Source: CAYJAZ01 sp964368455 | GTDB lineage: Bacteria; Desulfobacterota; Desulfovibrionia; Desulfovibrionales; Desulfovibrionaceae | Length of the DNA stretch: 64,000 bases | NCBI GenBank assembly: GCA_964368455.1 | Contig: CAYJAZ010000001.1 | Coordinates: forward strand, 124,001 to 188,000 | Direction of reading: 5' to 3' | Shown: piece after piece, positions 34,686-43,318 of the stretch | Position numbering within the stretch: position 1 is the stretch's first letter | Layout: every line of letters begins with the position of its first letter | Translations under genes and position numbers: made by a program | Notes under the pieces: generated by a model | What the model saw: only the letters and a program-made list of their open reading frames with translations | Told to the model about the DNA's origin: nothing | The model's database searches: none

Positions 34686-34767
34686 GTGGCCTTGTTTCTT
34701 TTATAAAAATATTCTAATGATGAATTGCACTAAGGCTTTTAGCTATTCTTTCTACTGCCTTATAGAC

Positions 34768-34796
34768 TTGACAAGAAAGCAGTATACATGCATTAT
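34768..34796 (+). promoter_or_regulatory. Promoter of the aldo/keto reductase gene
   Basis: TTGACA (34768-34773), 17 bp, then CATTAT (34791-34796), about 33 bp before the start codon. Confidence 0.6.
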
Positions 34797-34828
34797 ACAT
34801 ATGTGAAAGTTTTGTGTGAGGAGTGTGT

Positions 34829-36010
34829 ATGCAATATAGAATGCTTGGTAAAACGGGCTTAGAAGTGAGTGTCTTAGGCTTTGGTTTTATGCGTCTTCCT
34901 TGCCATACGCACACAATAGATGGAAAGTCCATAAAAGAAGTAGACTTCGAACTCACAGAAAAACTTTTTGACAAAGCTTTAGAACTTGGCATTAATTATT
35001 TCGACACTGCAAGCATTTACCACGGCGGACAAGCTGAAACTGTGCTTGGCAAGCTTGTAGCGAAAAAAGGCAATAGAAAAGACATTATCATTACAACAAA
35101 GATGCCTTGTTCACGCATTACCTCTACAGAACATTTTGAAAAATTCTTTAATCAGCAATTAGAAGCCCTACAAACAGATTATATAGATATCTATCTCATG
35201 CATTCACTCAACAAAACACGTTGGGAATTTATGAAGAAATTAGGTGCTTTAGACTTTTTAGAAAGAAAGAAAAAAGAAGGAAAGATCAAGCATATCGGTT
35301 TTTCTTTTCACGATGCTATTGAAACTTTGTATGATATAGTAGAAGAATATCCATTTGAAGTTGCACAAATCCAACTCAACTATATAGACACAGAAATACA
35401 AGCGGGCATTAAAGGTTTTAATTATCTTGTGGAAAAAGGACTTGGCGTACTTATTGTCGAACCCCTTAAAGGCGGCACATTAGCAAATAATATTCCAGAA
35501 CAAATCAAAGAAATCTGGGAAAGTGCTGAAATAAATAGAAGCCCAGCTGAATGGGGTATGCGTTGGATCTTTGACAAAGCTGGTGTTTCATGTGCTTTAA
35601 GTGGAATGAATTCTATAGAGCAATTAGAAGAAAATGCTAGAATTGCGAGCACGCACGAAATAAATTCACTCACAGAAAAAAATAAAACTTTTTATAGAAA
35701 AGCAAGAAAAACACTTCTTGCTCTTGCTGCTATCCAGTGTACGGCATGTAAGTATTGTATGCCATGTGGGCATAGTGTTGATATACCAAATATTTTTTCC
35801 TTATATAATCAATTGATTATGTTTAAAAATAAGAATTGGGTGGCAAAACAATACGCAACAGCCTTATTAAATAATGAGGGAGCAACGCATTGCAGAGCTT
35901 GCAAAAAATGCAGTAGAAAATGTCCTCAAGGTATTGATGTTCCAACACAGTTACGTAGGGTGCATGATATTTTAGTTGCTTTAATAGACGAAGAAAAAAT
36001 TAAGCTCTAA
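34829..36010 (+). CDS. Aldo/keto reductase with a 4Fe-4S C-terminal domain
   Basis: The protein has 393 residues. The first 280 form an aldo/keto reductase barrel (MLGKTGLEVSVLGFGFMRLP, INYFDTASIYHGG with the catalytic Tyr). The C-terminal part has two cysteine clusters, CTACKYCMPCGHSVDIP and CRACKKCSRKCPQGIDVP, like ferredoxin-type Fe-S sites. Such proteins are common in anaerobes and may pass electrons between NAD(P)H and ferredoxin. The start is ATG 34829, five bases after GAGGAG. Substrate unknown. Confidence 0.9.
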   Translation: MQYRMLGKTGLEVSVLGFGFMRLPCHTHTIDGKSIKEVDFELTEKLFDKALELGINYFDTASIYHGGQAETVLGKLVAKKGNRKDIIITTKMPCSRITSTEHFEKFFNQQLEALQTDYIDIYLMHSLNKTRWEFMKKLGALDFLERKKKEGKIKHIGFSFHDAIETLYDIVEEYPFEVAQIQLNYIDTEIQAGIKGFNYLVEKGLGVLIVEPLKGGTLANNIPEQIKEIWESAEINRSPAEWGMRWIFDKAGVSCALSGMNSIEQLEENARIASTHEINSLTEKNKTFYRKARKTLLALAAIQCTACKYCMPCGHSVDIPNIFSLYNQLIMFKNKNWVAKQYATALLNNEGATHCRACKKCSRKCPQGIDVPTQLRRVHDILVALIDEEKIKL

Positions 36011-36087
36011 AGATTTTGTTTAATTCTCCGATATATTTATTGTACGATGTTTTTACTATATAATAGTATTTTTAAAGAGAGTAAAAT

Positions 36088-36570
36088 ATGGCTATAGATA
36101 ATGAAAAAATATTATCAGTTGAAGAAACACATGAACTGCATCTTATACAGCTTGTTACCTTTTTCTTAGGTGAAGAAGAATACGCTGTAGACATATTAAC
36201 AGTAAATGAAATTATACGTTTAATGCAAATCACGCCTGTGCCAAATGCTCCTGTCTTCTTAGAGGGTGTTGTTAATTTACGTGGTAAGGTTATTCCTGTT
36301 GTTGCATTGCGTAAAAGATTTGACCTTGAAGATCGCGAATGTGACAATAATACACGTATTATAGTCATGGAAGTGCAGCAGAAAATTATTGGCTTTATGG
36401 TGGATTCTGTTTCAGAAGTATTGCGTATTGACGAAAGAATAATCGAAGATACACCGCCTATTGTTTCTGGCGGTATAAATGGCGAATATATCAAAGGTGT
36501 TGCAAGATTAGAGGGTAGGTTGCTTATTATACTTGATCTTGATAAATTGCTTGAATCTAGCCCAATATAG
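36088..36570 (+). CDS. cheW: Chemotaxis adaptor protein CheW
   Basis: CheW links chemoreceptors to the CheA kinase. The 160-residue protein has the family pattern QLVTFFLGEEEYAVDILTVNEII near the start, VFLEGVVNLRGKVIPVVALRKRF in the middle, and VARLEGRLLIILDLDKLL at the end. It stands alone on the plus strand; no cheA or receptor gene is seen. Confidence 0.96.
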   Translation: MAIDNEKILSVEETHELHLIQLVTFFLGEEEYAVDILTVNEIIRLMQITPVPNAPVFLEGVVNLRGKVIPVVALRKRFDLEDRECDNNTRIIVMEVQQKIIGFMVDSVSEVLRIDERIIEDTPPIVSGGINGEYIKGVARLEGRLLIILDLDKLLESSPI

Positions 36571-36587
36571 GCTATGTAAATTAAAAT

Positions 36588-36617
36588 AAAAAAAGGAGCT
36601 ATTAAGCTCCTTTTTTT
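36588..36617. terminator. Bidirectional terminator between cheW and trmH
   Basis: AAAAAAAGGAGCT, ATTA, AGCTCCTTTTTTTTT. It serves both converging genes. Confidence 0.93.
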
Positions 36618-37190
36618 TTATTTTTCTAGCCAAGACTCTAATTTTGCATTGTATTTATCTTGTGGCATACGGCTTTTGTCGTAATAGCCAAGAGCTTGTC
36701 TTTGTCTGCTTGCTTCGCCCAATAAAAGGGCAGCTGCAACAGAAACATTGAAAGATTGAATCATACCAAACATTGGAATATAGATTTCGCCGTCTGCATG
36801 CTTTAAAAGTTCGGCTGGCACTCCAGAATGCTCATTACCCATGATAATAGCTGTTGGTTGAGCTAAGTCATAAGAATACATAGTTTCAGATATTGGAGTG
36901 CAGGCAGTTGCGAGTAATTTATAGCCTTTGAGAGCTGTAAGAAGCGATTGCGTATTCTCATGTCTTACGCTGTCTACCCATTTCTTAGCAGAAGCAGAAG
37001 TTTTCTTTGCGAGCACAGGAAATGCTGTGTCTGTATAGTAAAGATGTACTTCGCTCACACCAAAAGCATCTGCTGAACGGTAGATAGCAGAAACATTGTG
37101 TGGATCGTGTATATTTGCAAGAACAAGAGTGAGATCATGTTGTCTATGATTGAGCACTCTTTCTATTTTTTCTCTTCTTTCGTCTGTCAT
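36618..37190 (-). CDS. trmH: tRNA (guanosine-18-2'-O)-methyltransferase
   Basis: This SPOUT-family enzyme methylates the ribose of G18 in tRNA. The 190-residue protein has NIHDPHNVSAIYRSADAFGV (SPOUT motif 1), AIIMGNEHSGVPAELL (motif 2) and IPMFGMIQSFNVSVAAALLL (motif 3), which build the trefoil knot. TrmH is the best fit, but other SpoU members are close. Confidence 0.88.
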   Translation of the reverse strand: MTDERREKIERVLNHRQHDLTLVLANIHDPHNVSAIYRSADAFGVSEVHLYYTDTAFPVLAKKTSASAKKWVDSVRHENTQSLLTALKGYKLLATACTPISETMYSYDLAQPTAIIMGNEHSGVPAELLKHADGEIYIPMFGMIQSFNVSVAAALLLGEASRQRQALGYYDKSRMPQDKYNAKLESWLEK

Positions 37191-37268
37191 GATAATGAAA
37201 TCCTAATTTATACTTAGAGATTTTGCTTCTTTTGAACAAATTGAAGGCAAAATCCTTGCTCGTTAAAG

Positions 37269-38153
37269 CTAGATCAATTTATTGAGTGAAAATTCTAAGA
37301 TACCTTCAGCACCAGCTGCTTTAAGTTCAGGAATAAGATCACGTACAGTATTTGTGTCTACAACTGTTTCCACAGAAATCCATGCAGCATCGCTCAATGG
37401 AGAAACTGTTGGCGAATTAAGTGCTGGTAATTTATCTAAAATAGTATCGAGGTTATGGGCAGGTGCATTCATCTTGATACAAACATAAGAATCAGCACGC
37501 AAAGCACCAGTAAGAAGCATTTCTATTTGATCGATTTTTTTACGTCTAATTGGATCATTATACGCTTCTTTATTTGCAATAAGCACAGTATTTGAGCTTA
37601 AAACTTCGTCTATCACTCTGAGATTATGTGCTTTTATAGTTGTTTCTGTTTCGGTCACTTCAACTATAGCATCAACTAAACCTTCAACTACTTTTGCTTC
37701 TGTAGCACCGTGTGAAAAAACAGTTTTCACGCTAATACCTTTGCTTGCAAAATATTTTTGTGTCATACCCATAAGTTCAGTAGCAATAGTCTTGCCTTCT
37801 AAGTCTTCAGGCTTGCAATAAGGCGAATCGTTTTGTACAGCTAAAACCCAGCGAGCTGGTTTTTTTGAAACTTTTGAATATATCAAATCGCAGATAACTT
37901 CAACATCAGCATCTTTTTCTAAAAGCCAATCTCTGCCTGTAAGGCCAAGATCTAAGACATTATCTTGAATATAAAGAGGGATTTCTTGCACTTTGCAAAG
38001 ACGTGCTGTAATTTCTTTATCGTCAATACTTGGAAAGTAATTTCTATTAGAACGACGAATTTTCCAACCAGCACGAGCAAAAAGATCTACGGTTGCGTCT
38101 TCGAGTGAACCTTTTGGAATGCCTAATTTGATAATTGGATTATCTAAAGTCAT
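37269..38153 (-). CDS. hisG: ATP phosphoribosyltransferase, long form
   Basis: HisG joins ATP and PRPP in the first step of histidine synthesis. The 294-residue long form has a catalytic part (LGIPKGSLEDATVDLFARAGW, DLGLTGRDWL, ATELMGMTQKYF) and a C-terminal regulatory domain (APAHNLDTILDKLPALNSPTVSPL) that binds histidine. It lies after hisI on the same strand with a 78-bp gap. No His-rich leader is seen. With hisI it suggests at least part of the histidine pathway is kept. Confidence 0.96.
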   Translation of the reverse strand: MTLDNPIIKLGIPKGSLEDATVDLFARAGWKIRRSNRNYFPSIDDKEITARLCKVQEIPLYIQDNVLDLGLTGRDWLLEKDADVEVICDLIYSKVSKKPARWVLAVQNDSPYCKPEDLEGKTIATELMGMTQKYFASKGISVKTVFSHGATEAKVVEGLVDAIVEVTETETTIKAHNLRVIDEVLSSNTVLIANKEAYNDPIRRKKIDQIEMLLTGALRADSYVCIKMNAPAHNLDTILDKLPALNSPTVSPLSDAAWISVETVVDTNTVRDLIPELKAAGAEGILEFSLNKLI

Positions 38154-38231
38154 AAGTAAATCCTTTATTTTTCGTTTGTTTTTAGTTTATCTTTCTTTTT
38201 TCTACTAGAGAGATGTTACATATATATTACA

Positions 38232-38591
38232 CTAAACAAGAGGACTGCATTCTACAAGTTTTGCGTCCTTAATTTCTCTATAAAAACAAGAAAGATGATT
38301 AGTATGGCAAGCAGCGCCTTCTTGTTCGATCAAGAGTAATACACAATCATTATCACAGTCAATACGAATGCTATGCACCTTTTGCAGATGTCCAGACGAT
38401 TCACCTTTTTTCCAAAGTTTATTTCTTGAACGTGAAAAATAGTGAGCAAAACCAGTTGCTAAGGTTTTTTCCCATGCTTCTTCATTCATAAAGGCAAACA
38501 TCAAGACTTCTTTTGTTTTATAATCTTGTGCAATAGTGCCTACAAGGCCATTGGCCTTTGTAAAGTCTGGAAGATTTTTTAACTCTTGCAT
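38232..38591 (-). CDS. hisI: Phosphoribosyl-AMP cyclohydrolase
   Basis: HisI catalyses the third step of histidine synthesis. This protein has 119 residues from ATG 38591, which lies one base beyond the prfA stop; longer forms would run into prfA. Signatures are VLMFAFMNEEAW, HYFSRSRNKLWKKGESSGH, and DCDNDCVLLLIEQEGAACHT, with the Cys and Asp residues that bind zinc and magnesium. The translational coupling to prfA is unusual. No HisE part is fused. Confidence 0.96.
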   Translation of the reverse strand: MQELKNLPDFTKANGLVGTIAQDYKTKEVLMFAFMNEEAWEKTLATGFAHYFSRSRNKLWKKGESSGHLQKVHSIRIDCDNDCVLLLIEQEGAACHTNHLSCFYREIKDAKLVECSPLV

Positions 38592-38592
38592 A

Positions 38593-39660
38593 TTATTCGC
38601 TTTGTCCTTTGAGGGCTTCTGCTTGAGAATGCGAGACAAGAGCGTCAATAATTGCATTGATTTCGCCTTCCATCACGCGTTCAAGTGAATAGAGTGTGAG
38701 GTTGATTCTATGATCTGTAAGTCTGCCTTGAGGGAAGTTGTAGGTTCTGATACGTTCAGAACGATCGCCAGAGCCAACTAATTGCTTTCTTTCAGAAGCT
38801 TGTTCATTGTGTGCTTTATCTTGTTCAGCTTGTAAGATACGTGAAGCGAGAACTTTCATCGCACGTGCTTTATTTTTATGCTGTGACTTTTCGTCTTGGC
38901 AAGTAACAACTACGCCTGTAGGAATATGAGTTAAACGCACAGCAGATTCAGTTTTGTTAACGTGCTGTCCGCCAGCACCAGAGGCACGATACACGTCTAT
39001 GCGTATATCTTCTGGCTTGAGATCAACTTCAACTTCGTCTGCTTCTGCCATAATAGCAACAGTTGCAGCAGAAGTGTGGATTCTTCCTTGTGATTCAGTT
39101 TCTGGAACACGTTGTACACGATGCGTGCCTGATTCGTATTTCAATCTTGAATACACTCTGTCGCCAGAAATGATAGCGATAACTTCTTTATAGCCGCCAG
39201 TTTCTGACTCACTTTCAGAAATAATTTCAACTTTCCACTTCATTGTTTCAGCGTATCTGCAATACATACGGAAAAGATCGCCTGCAAAGATAGAAGCTTC
39301 ATCTCCGCCTGTACCAGCTCTGATTTCAAGAACGATATTCTTGCTATCAAGAGGATCTGTTGGCAGAAGGAGCACCTTGATTTGCTGTTCGATTTTTGGC
39401 AATTCTTCTTCAATAGAAGCAATTTCTTCAGCTGCCATTTCACGCATGTCAGGATCTGAATCGTTGAGCAATTCTTTATTTTCTTTGTATTGTTCGTTTA
39501 ATTGAGTGTAATTATTGTAAAGTCCAACAATATCACGCAAATCTGCATGTGCCTTTGTTGTTTTCTTGTACAAATCTTGATCTTGATAGATAGCTGGATC
39601 TGCTAATTGTTCTTCAAGTTCAAGGTATTTTTGTTTGTAATCTTCTAGTTTATTAAACAT
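38593..39660 (-). CDS. prfA: Peptide chain release factor 1
   Basis: RF1 ends translation at UAA and UAG. The 355-residue protein has the GGQ motif in GAGGQHVNKTES near residue 229, which triggers peptide release. The stop-reading region (PETESQGRIHTSA, near 190) contains a PxT-like signature, here PETE in place of the usual PxT spacing. DQ- and RSERIRTYNFPQGR segments follow. It lies 2 bp after the DUF1385 gene. Confidence 0.96.
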   Translation of the reverse strand: MFNKLEDYKQKYLELEEQLADPAIYQDQDLYKKTTKAHADLRDIVGLYNNYTQLNEQYKENKELLNDSDPDMREMAAEEIASIEEELPKIEQQIKVLLLPTDPLDSKNIVLEIRAGTGGDEASIFAGDLFRMYCRYAETMKWKVEIISESESETGGYKEVIAIISGDRVYSRLKYESGTHRVQRVPETESQGRIHTSAATVAIMAEADEVEVDLKPEDIRIDVYRASGAGGQHVNKTESAVRLTHIPTGVVVTCQDEKSQHKNKARAMKVLASRILQAEQDKAHNEQASERKQLVGSGDRSERIRTYNFPQGRLTDHRINLTLYSLERVMEGEINAIIDALVSHSQAEALKGQSE

Positions 39661-39662
39661 TT

Positions 39663-40733
39663 TTACTCCGAAAGGCTATAATTTGTCGTTACTATTGCGT
39701 GTTTTGCATTATTGCCTAAAGACACTTTTAAAGCAACTAGGGCAATTTCTAGATGTTCGTCTTCTGGCTCTTTGGTTGTAAACCTTTGTAATAAAAGGCC
39801 TGGAGCCTTAAGAAGAGAGCCCCAAAAGGAATTTAATTTTGAAGCATACTTTATAAGTTCATAGGCAAGAGCAGAAATAGGGATGATTAAAAAAATCTTT
39901 ATCAAGATAGTGATGGCATGTTGAAATAAAGAGGATTCAGACTGCCACAACCAAAGTAAAGGCGGTAAAACTATGGCATGCATGACTATAGCAATGGAAA
40001 GTACAAAAAGCAAAAAAGTCGTGCCACAGCGTGGGTGAAAACGAGATTGTAGTCTTGCAAGCTCTATATCAACAGGCTTGTCCATAGGGCAATTTTCATA
40101 AGCCGCTATAGCCTTATGTTCAGCCCCGTGAAATTGAAAGACTCTGCGTATGTCTGGAAGTGTTGAAATTCCAGCTAAATACACAAAGAAAATAAGAAAT
40201 TTGAACAATCCATCCCAAGCTTGAAAGGAAAAAGAAGAAATATCACCGCTTACTTCAAGATATTGCATAAGTGCTGAAAGGGCGTGTGGCAAAAGCACAA
40301 AAAGCCCTATAGCAAAGAATACTGAAATCAGGAGAGTGATGAGTAATTGTGAGGAGGTGAGCGGATTTTCATCTTCAATACTTGAAAGTTCAGCAGAACG
40401 ATTCAAGGTTTTTATCCCATTTATCAAGGTTTCTACAAGTATAGGAAATCCACGTAAAAAAGGCTTTTTTTGAAGAGAATTGCTCGCAAAAGAATACCAA
40501 GACTTATGCTCAACAAAGATAGATTTATCAGGCATACGAACAGCAAGAGCATAGGCAGATTTATTGCGCATCATAATGCCCTCAATAACAGCTTGCCCGC
40601 CGACATTGTTGTCATTGCAAGTAAGATCAGCTAAATTAGTTTCTTCTTTTCTTTCTTCAGAAAAAGAATATTCTAATTTGCCACCTAAGGTTTGCAATTC
40701 TTCGTCTTTTGTATTCTTTGTTAATAAAATCAT
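39663..40733 (-). CDS. DUF1385 membrane protein
   Basis: This 356-residue protein has the DUF1385 (YqhQ-like) pattern GGQAVIEGIMMRNKSAYALA at residues 46-65, then several membrane helices. The middle contains FQFHGAEHKAIAAYE and RFHPRCGTTFLLFVLSI, conserved in the family. Function unknown. The order rpmE, DUF1385, prfA is common in bacteria and suggests a link to translation or the membrane. Confidence 0.92.
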   Translation of the reverse strand: MILLTKNTKDEELQTLGGKLEYSFSEERKEETNLADLTCNDNNVGGQAVIEGIMMRNKSAYALAVRMPDKSIFVEHKSWYSFASNSLQKKPFLRGFPILVETLINGIKTLNRSAELSSIEDENPLTSSQLLITLLISVFFAIGLFVLLPHALSALMQYLEVSGDISSFSFQAWDGLFKFLIFFVYLAGISTLPDIRRVFQFHGAEHKAIAAYENCPMDKPVDIELARLQSRFHPRCGTTFLLFVLSIAIVMHAIVLPPLLWLWQSESSLFQHAITILIKIFLIIPISALAYELIKYASKLNSFWGSLLKAPGLLLQRFTTKEPEDEHLEIALVALKVSLGNNAKHAIVTTNYSLSE

Positions 40734-40880
40734 TTTTATCTTTTGTGAAAAAGTTAAAAAGTTAGTAAAATAAGCAAGATAGAGTTTTGGATAAAAAATA
40801 AAAAATCCATATCTCTAAAAATAATGAGACCTCCCCAAAGAAAATTCAGGGAGGTATAAGCATTAATACGAGTAAGAAAT

Positions 40881-41090
40881 TTATTTCTTAAATTTGTCGT
40901 ATTTCTTACGGAAGCGGTCAATACGTCCTGCTGTATCGATAAGACGTTGCTTTCCTGTGAAGAAAGGGTGACAGTTTGAACAAATTTCAACATTTACTTG
41001 TTCGCCCTTGCTTGAATCAGCTTGGATTTCAAAACCACATGCACATGTAATTTTTGCATTGTAAGTTTTTGGATGAATGCCTTCTTTCAT
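40881..41090 (-). CDS. rpmE: 50S ribosomal protein L31
   Basis: The 69-residue L31 has ITCACGFEIQADS and ICSNCHPFFTGKQR, so it is the zinc-binding (C+) form. It bridges the 50S and 30S subunits. It lies upstream of the DUF1385 gene with a 147-bp gap. A strong promoter is about 100 bp upstream. Confidence 0.97.
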   Translation of the reverse strand: MKEGIHPKTYNAKITCACGFEIQADSSKGEQVNVEICSNCHPFFTGKQRLIDTAGRIDRFRKKYDKFKK

Positions 41091-41248
41091 AATATGAACT
41101 CCTATGGTGTCGCTTTCTACGCTTTTTTTCTTCTTTTGAAGTAGCGTGTACCTTTCGCAAATAGAAAGGGGATCTGTTGCATTTAAAACAAGGAAGATTT
41201 ATATATGTTATTTTTTTTCTCTTGTCAAATGTTTAAAATCGTCAAATT
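41091..41248. other. 5' leader region of rpmE
   Basis: About 100 bp of leader between the rpmE promoter and start codon. It contains a CCTTTC/GAAAGG hairpin (near 41150-41170) that might serve in self-regulation. No ORF is seen. Confidence 0.4.
41200..41228 (-). promoter_or_regulatory. Promoter of rpmE
   Basis: On the minus strand TTGACA (41228-41223) is followed after 17 bp by TATATA (41205-41200). This is close to consensus. It lies 30 bp from the 41249 end of the mobile unit. Confidence 0.75.
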
Positions 41249-41258
41249 AATTAAAATT
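41249..41258. repeat. 10-bp target duplication, left
   Basis: AATTAAAATT. The same 10 bases lie at 43309-43318. They flank the ISAs1-derived unit exactly. Confidence 0.88.
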
Positions 41259-41322
41259 CACGTCAATTCAGTTTGTAGCTAAATCCTACTTCATATCACA
41301 TTCTCTAAGATATTGCAAGAAA
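41259..41322. repeat. 64-bp IS left-end repeat, copy 1
   Basis: Matches 42755-42818 except for one base (AATTCAG against AATCCAG). It holds the left inverted end and the last codons of the transposase. Confidence 0.92.
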
Positions 41323-41429
41323 GGAAGACGAATTTTGCTAAGGGTACATAGTATATAGACATACATGCAGTCTTAGCAAGATGAGTCTGACGCAGTTAGA
41401 AGGCAAAAAGGCATTTAATCAGCGTTTCC

Positions 41430-42659
41430 TTAAAATTCATATATAAAGTTAATACTACCACCATGTGAGGTTTGTTCGTGGCCATATTCGCCATTATAGT
41501 CGACATTTACGGAGAAATTGCCTTTTTTGATGCCAAAGCCCGCGTTGACAATGGCGGTGGTCATGTCAGAGGTGCTTTTACTGGTGAATTTTTCGCCGAA
41601 AATGCGCAAATCCGCGGTGAGCTCGTGTCCGCTGAGGTTTTGGCGCACGCCCACTTTCACATGCGGGGTGAAGATGGTTTCGTCGGTGATATTAAACATA
41701 CCATCCCAGCGCAAAGACAGCGTGCCATAGAGCGCATCATGGCTTACGGCGTCATAGCTCATGTTGTATATAGGATAGTCGGGCACGTTCATGTCATAGG
41801 CATTGGTATGCATATAGAGGTAGGACAGGCCAACTTCCGGTGTGATGGCATGATTATCATTAATTTTAAACACATAACCTGTGGCAAGTTCTGCCATAAA
41901 GGCCGAGGTGTTGTAGCTGGTGTCGCCGCTAAAGGAGTCGATGATATAATCCTGTTGACTGCTTGTCCACGCGCCGCCCAAGGAGCCACGAACATACCAA
42001 TACGGCGTGAGGCGATAACTGGCACTGAGTCCCAGCGCACCATAATCACTGTTGGTTTCAGAGTCAAAAAGATCGGCACTGGTGCGCGAGGCACCAAGGT
42101 CAAAATAGACACCGAGGGTGAATTTTTCGTTAAAAATATAATTGATACCACCATTGACGCCCATGTTGCCGCCATAACTGTTGCTTTGACGGTTGCTGGC
42201 GCTGGCACCATAAGGGGTGAGGTAAACTTGCCAGTTGCTATTTTTGGCAGGAGCATAGTCCGAACCACCAGCCAGGCCACTAATAGCAGTGTTTACAATT
42301 TGTAATACTATTGCGTTTTGCTGCGCGGCAGAAATTGTGGACTGTATACTCTTTGTGTTCTCAAACATGTATGCGTGCCCATCGGCGGCTAAATCAGAAA
42401 TGCTACCACTGGCAATTTCAAAGCTAACAAATTTGCCGTACTCATCAACAAGTTTTACGTCTACAAATGGGTTTGCAGTCCACAAAGCAGTGACTGTACC
42501 TATGCCCTCTTGTCCAGGCACAAGAACATCTGCCAAATTATATAAGCTATCATAAAACCTACTAGCAGGCAAGCGCACCTGCGCAGTCTCAGCAGAGGCA
42601 GTGGGGGTAGATGCAAAGAAAGTTAAACACAAACAAATGAACGCGAGGTGTTTTTTCAT
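41430..42659 (-). CDS. Autotransporter with a short passenger
   Basis: This 409-residue protein has a signal peptide (MKKHLAFICLCLTFFASTPT, cleavage after ASA), a short N-terminal part of about 115 residues, and a C-terminal autotransporter beta-barrel of about 270 residues ending in FIYEF, with the final Phe needed for outer-membrane insertion. The barrel-coding part (about 41460-42290) is much more GC-rich than the rest of the window, while the first 370 bp are not. The gene is cargo of the ISAs1-derived unit. Function of the passenger is unknown. Confidence 0.85.
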   Translation of the reverse strand: MKKHLAFICLCLTFFASTPTASAETAQVRLPASRFYDSLYNLADVLVPGQEGIGTVTALWTANPFVDVKLVDEYGKFVSFEIASGSISDLAADGHAYMFENTKSIQSTISAAQQNAIVLQIVNTAISGLAGGSDYAPAKNSNWQVYLTPYGASASNRQSNSYGGNMGVNGGINYIFNEKFTLGVYFDLGASRTSADLFDSETNSDYGALGLSASYRLTPYWYVRGSLGGAWTSSQQDYIIDSFSGDTSYNTSAFMAELATGYVFKINDNHAITPEVGLSYLYMHTNAYDMNVPDYPIYNMSYDAVSHDALYGTLSLRWDGMFNITDETIFTPHVKVGVRQNLSGHELTADLRIFGEKFTSKSTSDMTTAIVNAGFGIKKGNFSVNVDYNGEYGHEQTSHGGSINFIYEF

Positions 42660-42754
42660 GATGAGAGTTCCTCATTTTTAAGATATAGTTTAAAGACACT
42701 ACAAGATAAGACTAATATGGTCAAGACTAATAGTTTAGCACGTCAATCCAGTTT

Positions 42755-42818
42755 CACGTCAATCCAGTTTGTAGCTAAATCCTACTTCATATCACATTCT
42801 CTAAGATATTGCAAGAAA
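42755..42818. repeat. 64-bp IS left-end repeat, copy 2
   Basis: Same as 41259-41322 with one change. An extra copy of the inverted end, CACGTCAATCCAG, lies just before it at 42739. Confidence 0.92.
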
Positions 42819-43180
42819 TGGCTAAAGCTTTCTGAATCATATAAATTTCCATCTATAGCTATGACTTTGTCTGCAATTTTTCCTTGCAACATACTCGCCA
42901 TCCAATCAGAAAAACATTGAGCAAATACTTCATAGTTTACGCAAGCAAGCATGCTATAAAAATGACTTCTACATGGAATCTCAGTGATTCCAAACTCTTT
43001 TTTTAGAAAGTCCCGAGCAAGTTTTGACTCACTCCAAAAATGTATCTTGTCAATTTCACGTAAATTAGCCAATAAAGCACAAATCATAATGATAAGAATA
43101 TCACTCAATCTGTAAATATAGCTATTATGTGAAGACTTTACCTCAACTTCTTCCATGTATCTTTCTAATTCGTTTAACAT
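42782..43180 (-). pseudogene. Truncated ISAs1-family transposase
   Basis: The 132-residue fragment begins MLNELERYMEEVEV and has RLSDILIIMICALLANLREI, then CRSHFYSMLACVNYEVFAQCF, and VIAIDG, matching the N-terminal third of ISAs1-family transposases. Intact enzymes have about 370 residues with a DDE catalytic core. Here the sequence jumps after VIAIDG to a short tail, so the catalytic core is missing and it should be inactive. Confidence 0.85.
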
Positions 43181-43308
43181 GTGTACCTCACAAGTATAAG
43201 TTGTGCGATTACAACATATTATTAGAAAAATTAAAAGAATTTTTATTGTGTAATGATTTAAATGGCTTGAAGTCTAATGAGAATTATTCTCGGAGCTGGA
43301 TTGACATG

Positions 43309-43318
43309 AATTAAAATT
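43309..43318. repeat. 10-bp target duplication, right
   Basis: AATTAAAATT, same as 41249-41258. It overlaps the first bases of the hcyS stop codon. Confidence 0.88.

Larger units (their letters stand above)
41259..43308. mobile_element. ISAs1-derived unit carrying an autotransporter gene
   Basis: The ends are inverted: CACGTCAATTCAG at the left (41259) and CTGGATTGACATG at the right (43296-43308). The unit is bounded by AATTAAAATT direct repeats. Inside are a 64-bp repeat (41259-41322 and 42755-42818), the autotransporter gene, and an internally deleted ISAs1-type transposase. The right duplication overlaps the hcyS stop codon. The transposase is broken, so movement would need help from another copy. 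Confidence 0.85.

Noticed and set aside
41472..42305. 277-codon ORF opposite the autotransporter
   Set aside because: It is open because the autotransporter barrel is GC-rich in that region. The sense frame has a signal peptide and a barrel ending in Phe; this one has no pattern.
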